A stretch of 27,149 nt of DNA. It comes from an uncultured Blautia sp. GTDB lineage: Bacteria > Bacillota > Clostridia > Lachnospirales > Lachnospiraceae. This document shows, in pieces, positions 24,431 to 27,149 of the stretch. The stretch spans positions 1 to 27,149 of the forward strand of contig USDN01000035.1 of the NCBI GenBank assembly GCA_900553515.1. The letters run 5' to 3'. Within the stretch, counting starts at the first letter, position 1. The number at the start of each line of letters is the position of its first letter. Position numbers and translations under genes: made by a program. The notes under the pieces are model-generated. The model was not told the origin of the DNA and ran no database searches. It was given only the letters and a program-made list of their open reading frames with translations.

Positions 24431-25056
24431 CATATAAGTATCTTTTCATCTTTATGAATATTCAGATAATGGAATATATTGGACTTTCCATTCATGCTTT
24501 CACATTTCAGATGATTTTCTCTGCATACCTGCTCAAAAAACTGATATCCTGAGTTACTGTCTTCTGTGATAATCACTTCAGGAGTTATCTCTCTTTGATA
24601 AGTATTTGCCCCATATAAGTGATAAAATTCATGATAACTCTGCTTTAAAGTCCCATACTTTCCCGATGTACGAATTCCGTATATTTCTTCTACACTATAA
24701 GGTAAAGTTGGCAGCGCTTCTCTGGATACGATCACATAATAATTATCGGTTTTCTGAATCGCACCTGCAAATTCTTCTGTCCGAATAAATTCATTACCTT
24801 CATCTATAAATACAATACTGTCAGAAATTCCACCTAGCTGTTCTTTCCATAAAGAGCCTTCCAGTACATAACAGTTCTTATCGCATACCAGTTCTACCGG
24901 CGTACCAGATGGATTATTTACATAATCCCGAATCATATCTACCAATGTAGTTTTTCCAGTTGCACTGTCACCTCGGATGATTGTCAGATTCCTTTTTAAT
25001 TCAAAGTCATATTTTAACCGTTTAGTAGAAACAATAACCCTGTGCTTTCCCTTCAT
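24421..25056 (-). CDS. P-loop ATPase-like protein, C-terminally truncated (DUF4869 partner)
   Basis: 211 residues. A Walker A GDSATGKTT lies at about 29-37 and a Walker B-like SIVFIDEGNEF at about 80-90, so nucleotide binding is expected. No further domain is recognised and I do not assign a function. The frame ends EKILIWHI, but the next bases in another frame encode a plausible continuation (see 24323-24430), so the present product is likely shortened. GGAGGTG about 8 bases before the ATG fixes the start. It is 15 bases after the DUF4869 gene and more AT-rich than the flanking mob/moe genes. The two genes together form a cassette between mobA and moeA. Confidence 0.7.
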   Translation of the reverse strand: MKGKHRVIVSTKRLKYDFELKRNLTIIRGDSATGKTTLVDMIRDYVNNPSGTPVELVCDKNCYVLEGSLWKEQLGGISDSIVFIDEGNEFIRTEEFAGAIQKTDNYYVIVSREALPTLPYSVEEIYGIRTSGKYGTLKQSYHEFYHLYGANTYQREITPEVIITEDSNSGYQFFEQVCRENHLKCESMNGKSNIFHYLNIHKDEKILIWHI

Positions 25057-25071
25057 TGTCCTGCACCTCCG

Positions 25072-25509
25072 TCAAACAAACTCCCCGGCTATCGATACCA
25101 GCTCTTCCATCGAATAAGCCATCTGATTTGTATTCAACACATGTACAGCAAATGGTTCTGTACCAAAATCCATCAAGTGCAGAAGATTCACTGTCCTGTC
25201 TTCTGATTCGGCAATCCTGAGCAGCCATTTTGCACAGTTATCCCCGCAGGTCGAAACATTAAAAACTTTGTCTTTATCAAATTTCACAAGGATCAATGTT
25301 TTCACTCCGCCTGACAATCCAACGGGAGGAATTTTCCCCAGTACAGGACTGTCAATCACACCACTGTCCAGAACTGTTGACTGATCCACATCCTGAATCA
25401 TTTCTTTCACAAAAGAATCGACGATCCAACTGTCTTCATAATCATATTTAAAATAAGCAGCTGTGTTATATACAGCTTCTTTCATATTTCCGTAATAAAT
25501 ATTAAGCAT
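25072..25509 (-). CDS. DUF4869 domain protein
   Basis: 145 residues, recognised from recurrent Lachnospiraceae/Clostridia proteins: MLNIYYGNMKEAVYNTAAYF, then DSGVIDSPVLGKIPPVGLSGG, FNVSTCGDNCAKWLL, and a C-terminal HVLNTNQMAYSMEELVSIAGEF. No function is established. The conserved CGDNCAKW pair of cysteines is the most notable motif. It usually travels with a P-loop protein, as here. Its ATG overlaps the mobA stop by 8 bases, with GGAGA upstream, so it has become coupled to mobA translation. Confidence 0.75.
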   Translation of the reverse strand: MLNIYYGNMKEAVYNTAAYFKYDYEDSWIVDSFVKEMIQDVDQSTVLDSGVIDSPVLGKIPPVGLSGGVKTLILVKFDKDKVFNVSTCGDNCAKWLLRIAESEDRTVNLLHLMDFGTEPFAVHVLNTNQMAYSMEELVSIAGEFV

Positions 25510-26224
25510 TCAATTCTCTCCTTTTTGTGTCCCTCTTTTCCATATACATTAAAAGTTCCCGGTAATCCTCCGGCGTATTAATATTTTGAATCTGCCATTC
25601 CTCCACGGAAATCCGGCAGGTGTCATAGCCCCATGCATCAAGGATCCGAAACACCGGCGCGGGAGCTTTTTGTATCTGCTCCCCGATACAGTCTGCCATA
25701 CAGGTGGGATAAATGCCCATCAAAGGCTCAGTTCTTTCTCCATGCACCGCCAGCAAAGGTTTCCCGGCATTGCCGCCCGCTCTTCTATACCCAAAATGTC
25801 TGAAATCTTCAGTATCCACTGCGTCCAGTCTGTCCTCATGAGCAATAAGCAAATCTTCTAGCATCTTCACCGGAAGCTGAGGCACATCCACCGGAAGCAC
25901 CAGACAATAGGAAGTGTCCATGGCCTTCATGCAGGCATGGAGTCCGCCTAACGGCCCCCGTTCCCGGTAAATATCAGAAATCACCTGGATATGTATGCTG
26001 CTTTTTATTTTTTCATTCCAGAAGACACAGCCTCCGGCATCATGACCGGAAACATAAACCTCCCGGATTCCCAGCTTCTCCGCTTTTTTTATCTGACAGG
26101 AAAGAAAACTCTCTCCGTCCAGAAGAAGTCCTGCCTTATCCTCTCCCATTCGGCTACTTTTCCCACCAGCCAGAAGAAGAAGAGAATAAAGCTCTGCCCT
26201 GTTTATTTTCTGTTTTTTTCCCAC
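25502..26224 (-). CDS. mobA: Molybdenum cofactor guanylyltransferase MobA
   Basis: About 240 residues. The nucleotidyltransferase signature LLAGGKSSRMGEDKA is at about residue 17-31, with DIYRERGPLGGLHACMKAM and VLPVDVPQLP (metal-binding DxP) following. MobA transfers GMP to Mo-molybdopterin to give MGD, the cofactor of FdhF. I choose the GTG at 26224 because AAAGGTG lies 11 bases before it. A GTG at 26281 would add 19 residues without a ribosome binding site. The final residues (YRELLMYMEKR and onwards) correspond to the duplicated tail that also lies before moeA, so this 3' end was probably rebuilt when the cassette entered. Confidence 0.9.
   Translation of the reverse strand: MGKKQKINRAELYSLLLLAGGKSSRMGEDKAGLLLDGESFLSCQIKKAEKLGIREVYVSGHDAGGCVFWNEKIKSSIHIQVISDIYRERGPLGGLHACMKAMDTSYCLVLPVDVPQLPVKMLEDLLIAHEDRLDAVDTEDFRHFGYRRAGGNAGKPLLAVHGERTEPLMGIYPTCMADCIGEQIQKAPAPVFRILDAWGYDTCRISVEEWQIQNINTPEDYRELLMYMEKRDTKRRELNA
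25529..25564. repeat. Direct repeat copy B: functional mobA 3' tail
   Basis: Pairs with 24281-24316 (33 of 36 identical). It encodes YRELLMYMEKRD at the end of the intact mobA. The two copies bracket a cassette of about 1.2 kb. Confidence 0.85.
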
Positions 26225-26360
26225 TTGTAATGCATCACCTTTATTTATAAATCTGTGCAGTCCGATTATTTTCCTGTGCACAAATACTTTTTATCTTTCC
26301 AGTATAATAAAAACCAAATTTCTGTTATTCGTTATATTAGTATAAATCTTTTTTTCATAC

Positions 26361-26774
26361 ATGTATACAAATAATTACAAAAACGCCATAATATTTGGTC
26401 TTCCCGAATCACGGGAAGAATATATACAGGATTCTGTCAGGAGACCTTTCTTTTGCGCCCGTACAAATGACAAAAATATTGGGTTTTTATATCTTAAACA
26501 AACAGGAAAAGATACCGTAGAAATCGCGGCTATGGGAGTGTTAAAAGAATATCATCGTAAAGGGATTGGGCAGTCCTTATTTGAATATGCCAAAAAAGAA
26601 ATTCACAAAAAAGGATATTCTTTTATTCAGGTTAAAACTGTACAGATGGGAAAATACGAAAACTATGACAAAACAAATAAATTTTATTTATCTCCTGGCT
26701 TCAAAGAGTTTGAGATCTTTCCAACCTTATGGGATAAATGGAATCCCTGTCAGATATACATCATGGCAGTATAA
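26361..26774 (+). CDS. GNAT family N-acetyltransferase, apparently 5'-truncated
   Basis: 137 residues. Acetyl-CoA motif A is AAMGVLKEYHRKGIGQSLFEYA, and the C-terminus TVQMGKYENYDKTNKFYLSPGFKEFEIFPTLWDKWNPC matches a well-defined GNAT subfamily. In relatives I recall, the block FGLPESREEYIQ is preceded by about 25 further residues. Here only MYTNNYKNAII precedes it and no ribosome binding site is visible, so the 5' end seems replaced. The nearest upstream stop in frame is at 26343-26345. The stop codon overlaps the -10 of the toxin promoter downstream. Confidence 0.7.
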   Translation: MYTNNYKNAIIFGLPESREEYIQDSVRRPFFCARTNDKNIGFLYLKQTGKDTVEIAAMGVLKEYHRKGIGQSLFEYAKKEIHKKGYSFIQVKTVQMGKYENYDKTNKFYLSPGFKEFEIFPTLWDKWNPCQIYIMAV

Positions 26775-26775
26775 T
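26747..26775 (+). promoter_or_regulatory. Likely promoter of the small toxin gene
   Basis: CTGTCA (26747-26752), a 17-base spacer and a perfect TATAAT (26770-26775). It lies inside the last codons of the GNAT gene, whose TAA stop is part of the -10. Confidence 0.5.
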
Positions 26776-26843
26776 ATACTTACCTGGGGAGCCGGGGACG
26801 TGCTCTCACCCATTCCGAGACCTTACGGAAGGTGGTGATTATT

Positions 26844-26927
26844 ATGAGTACATATGAGGAATTAAGCTTAATCGTAAGCGTTGCTTTACTGATTGTAGCT
26901 ATTCCGAATCTTACACATAAGAAATAG
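26844..26927 (+). CDS. Small holin-like hydrophobic toxin peptide (type I TA candidate)
   Basis: A 27-residue peptide beginning MSTYEELSLIVSVALL and ending NLTHKK. Residues 7-22 form one hydrophobic helix, with a charged C-terminus. It closely follows the plan of the Firmicute putative holin-like toxins (MSTYEAL start, one membrane helix, lysine-rich end). The GGAAGGTGGTG ribosome binding region is sequestered: CACC plus TTCCG (26807-26817) pairs with CGGAA plus GGTG just before the ATG. Such SD masking is typical of type I toxin mRNAs. A convergent promoter and shared terminator supply an antisense RNA. The peptide was found by reading the strand directly, and toxicity is inferred. Confidence 0.75.
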   Translation: MSTYEELSLIVSVALLIVAIPNLTHKK

Positions 26928-27030
26928 CCGTCCTGCTCTCGTCAAAGTTTAGGAACGGCTATTTCTAAAATAGTTTTACTTAATTTTCGCCGGGACGGGT
27001 GACCTGCACTCACCTTCCGGCTCCCTTGTT
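26918..27030 (-). ncRNA. Antisense RNA antitoxin candidate
   Basis: Predicted minus-strand transcript of about 110 bases from the promoter at 27037-27065 to the shared terminator. Its 5' part is antisense to 26989-27020, which is a direct repeat of the toxin leader at 26791-26817 (GCCGGG, ACG, CTCACC and TTCCG shared). The RNA can thus pair with the toxin mRNA both at the leader and at the terminator, as RNAII does with Fst RNAI. Confidence 0.6.
26922..26964. terminator. Shared bidirectional terminator of toxin mRNA and antisense RNA
   Basis: AAATAGCCGTCCT (26922-26934) and AGGAACGGCTATTT (26951-26964) pair over 13 bp with one bulged base. The first arm contains the toxin stop codon. On the plus strand CTAAAATAGTTTT follows; on the minus strand TCTTATG follows, a weaker U-tract. 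Confidence 0.75.
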
Positions 27031-27036
27031 AATTAT

Positions 27037-27065
27037 ATTATATGTCATATAAAAAGAATCGTCAA
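27037..27065 (-). promoter_or_regulatory. Promoter of the antisense RNA
   Basis: On the minus strand TTGACG (27060-27065), exactly 17 bases, then TATAAT (27037-27042). This is the closest-to-consensus promoter in the window. The start would be near 27030. No coding frame follows, which supports an RNA product. Confidence 0.75.
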
Positions 27066-27149
27066 CCTTCGTTTTTAAGCTATCTATGACAAAGGTTACT
27101 GTTCAGAGGTATGCATAAGCCATTGTAAAAAATGACGAAATTTATTTTT

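Larger units (their letters stand above)
26791..27020. repeat. Imperfect direct repeats flanking the toxin gene
   Basis: GCCGGGGACG...CTCACC..TTCCG (26791-26817) and GCCGGGACG...CTCACCTTCCG (26989-27019) are imperfect direct repeats with internal gaps, one in the toxin leader and one under the 5' end of the antisense RNA. Confidence 0.6.

Noticed and set aside
27064..27097. AACCTT/AAGGTT inverted repeat near the right edge
   Set aside because: Only 6 bp with a 22-base loop overlapping the antisense promoter -35; easily expected by chance.
1..27149. CRISPR arrays, rRNA genes, insertion sequences or integrase genes
   Set aside because: No regularly spaced repeats, rRNA signatures or transposase/integrase motifs were seen on either strand; the only tRNA found is tRNA-Sec.

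Overview
This window looks like a chromosome segment from a Lachnospiraceae (Blautia-like) gut Firmicute. The sequence-level reasons are AGGAGG-type ribosome binding sites, low-to-medium GC, TTGaca/TATAAT promoters, ferredoxin-rich anaerobic redox enzymes without quinone or respiratory partners, and recognisable Lachnospiraceae families (DUF4869, the NifU-like partner of GGGtGRT proteins). Genus is an inference; no rRNA is present. Almost every gene is on the minus strand, and the window reads as one large formate/selenium/molybdenum functional region with accessory insertions at its edges.

Layout, left to right. 1-192: N-terminus of an Fe-S scaffold-like protein. 421-1170 (+): TraX-family membrane protein. 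1278-4743 (-): a left-handed beta-helix protein, topoisomerase III and a formate/nitrite transporter. 4840-10275 (-): fdhD followed, with only a few bases between genes, by a REC-HD-GYP regulator, a stand-alone Hpt phosphotransfer protein and a hybrid PAS histidine kinase. 10359-10456 (+): tRNA-Sec (UCA anticodon) with its own promoter. 10441-14861 (-): selB-selD-selA. 14994-17347 (-): an AT-richer MFS transporter plus two GNAT acetyltransferases. 17703-22401 (-): fdhF-hycB-hycB-hydA, the gene set of a hydrogen-dependent CO2 reductase (HDCR) / formate-hydrogen lyase. 22564-26224 (-): mobB, moeA, a two-gene DUF4869/P-loop cassette, and mobA. 26361-27065: a GNAT gene with a shortened N-terminus, then a small holin-like toxin gene with a convergent antisense RNA, resembling a type I toxin-antitoxin locus.

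How it works together. FdhF is a selenocysteine, bis-MGD molybdenum/tungsten enzyme. Its in-frame UGA (codon 145) needs the tRNA-Sec, SelA, SelB and SelD encoded here, its cofactor needs MobA, MobB and MoeA, and its sulfuration needs FdhD. The formate channel probably moves its substrate or product. SelD is itself a selenoprotein (UGA at codon 17), so the selenium donor depends on the pathway it feeds. Two conceptually split reading frames (selD and fdhF) are therefore single intact genes read through UGA, each followed by a plausible SECIS hairpin.

The most interesting structures are: the compact HDCR operon; the 16-bp tail-to-tail overlap of selA with the tRNA-Sec gene; a DUF4869/P-loop cassette wedged between mobA and moeA and bracketed by a 36-bp duplicated mobA tail; a frameshifted/deleted 3' end in the P-loop gene of that cassette; and the Fst/par-like convergent toxin/antisense-RNA locus at the right edge.
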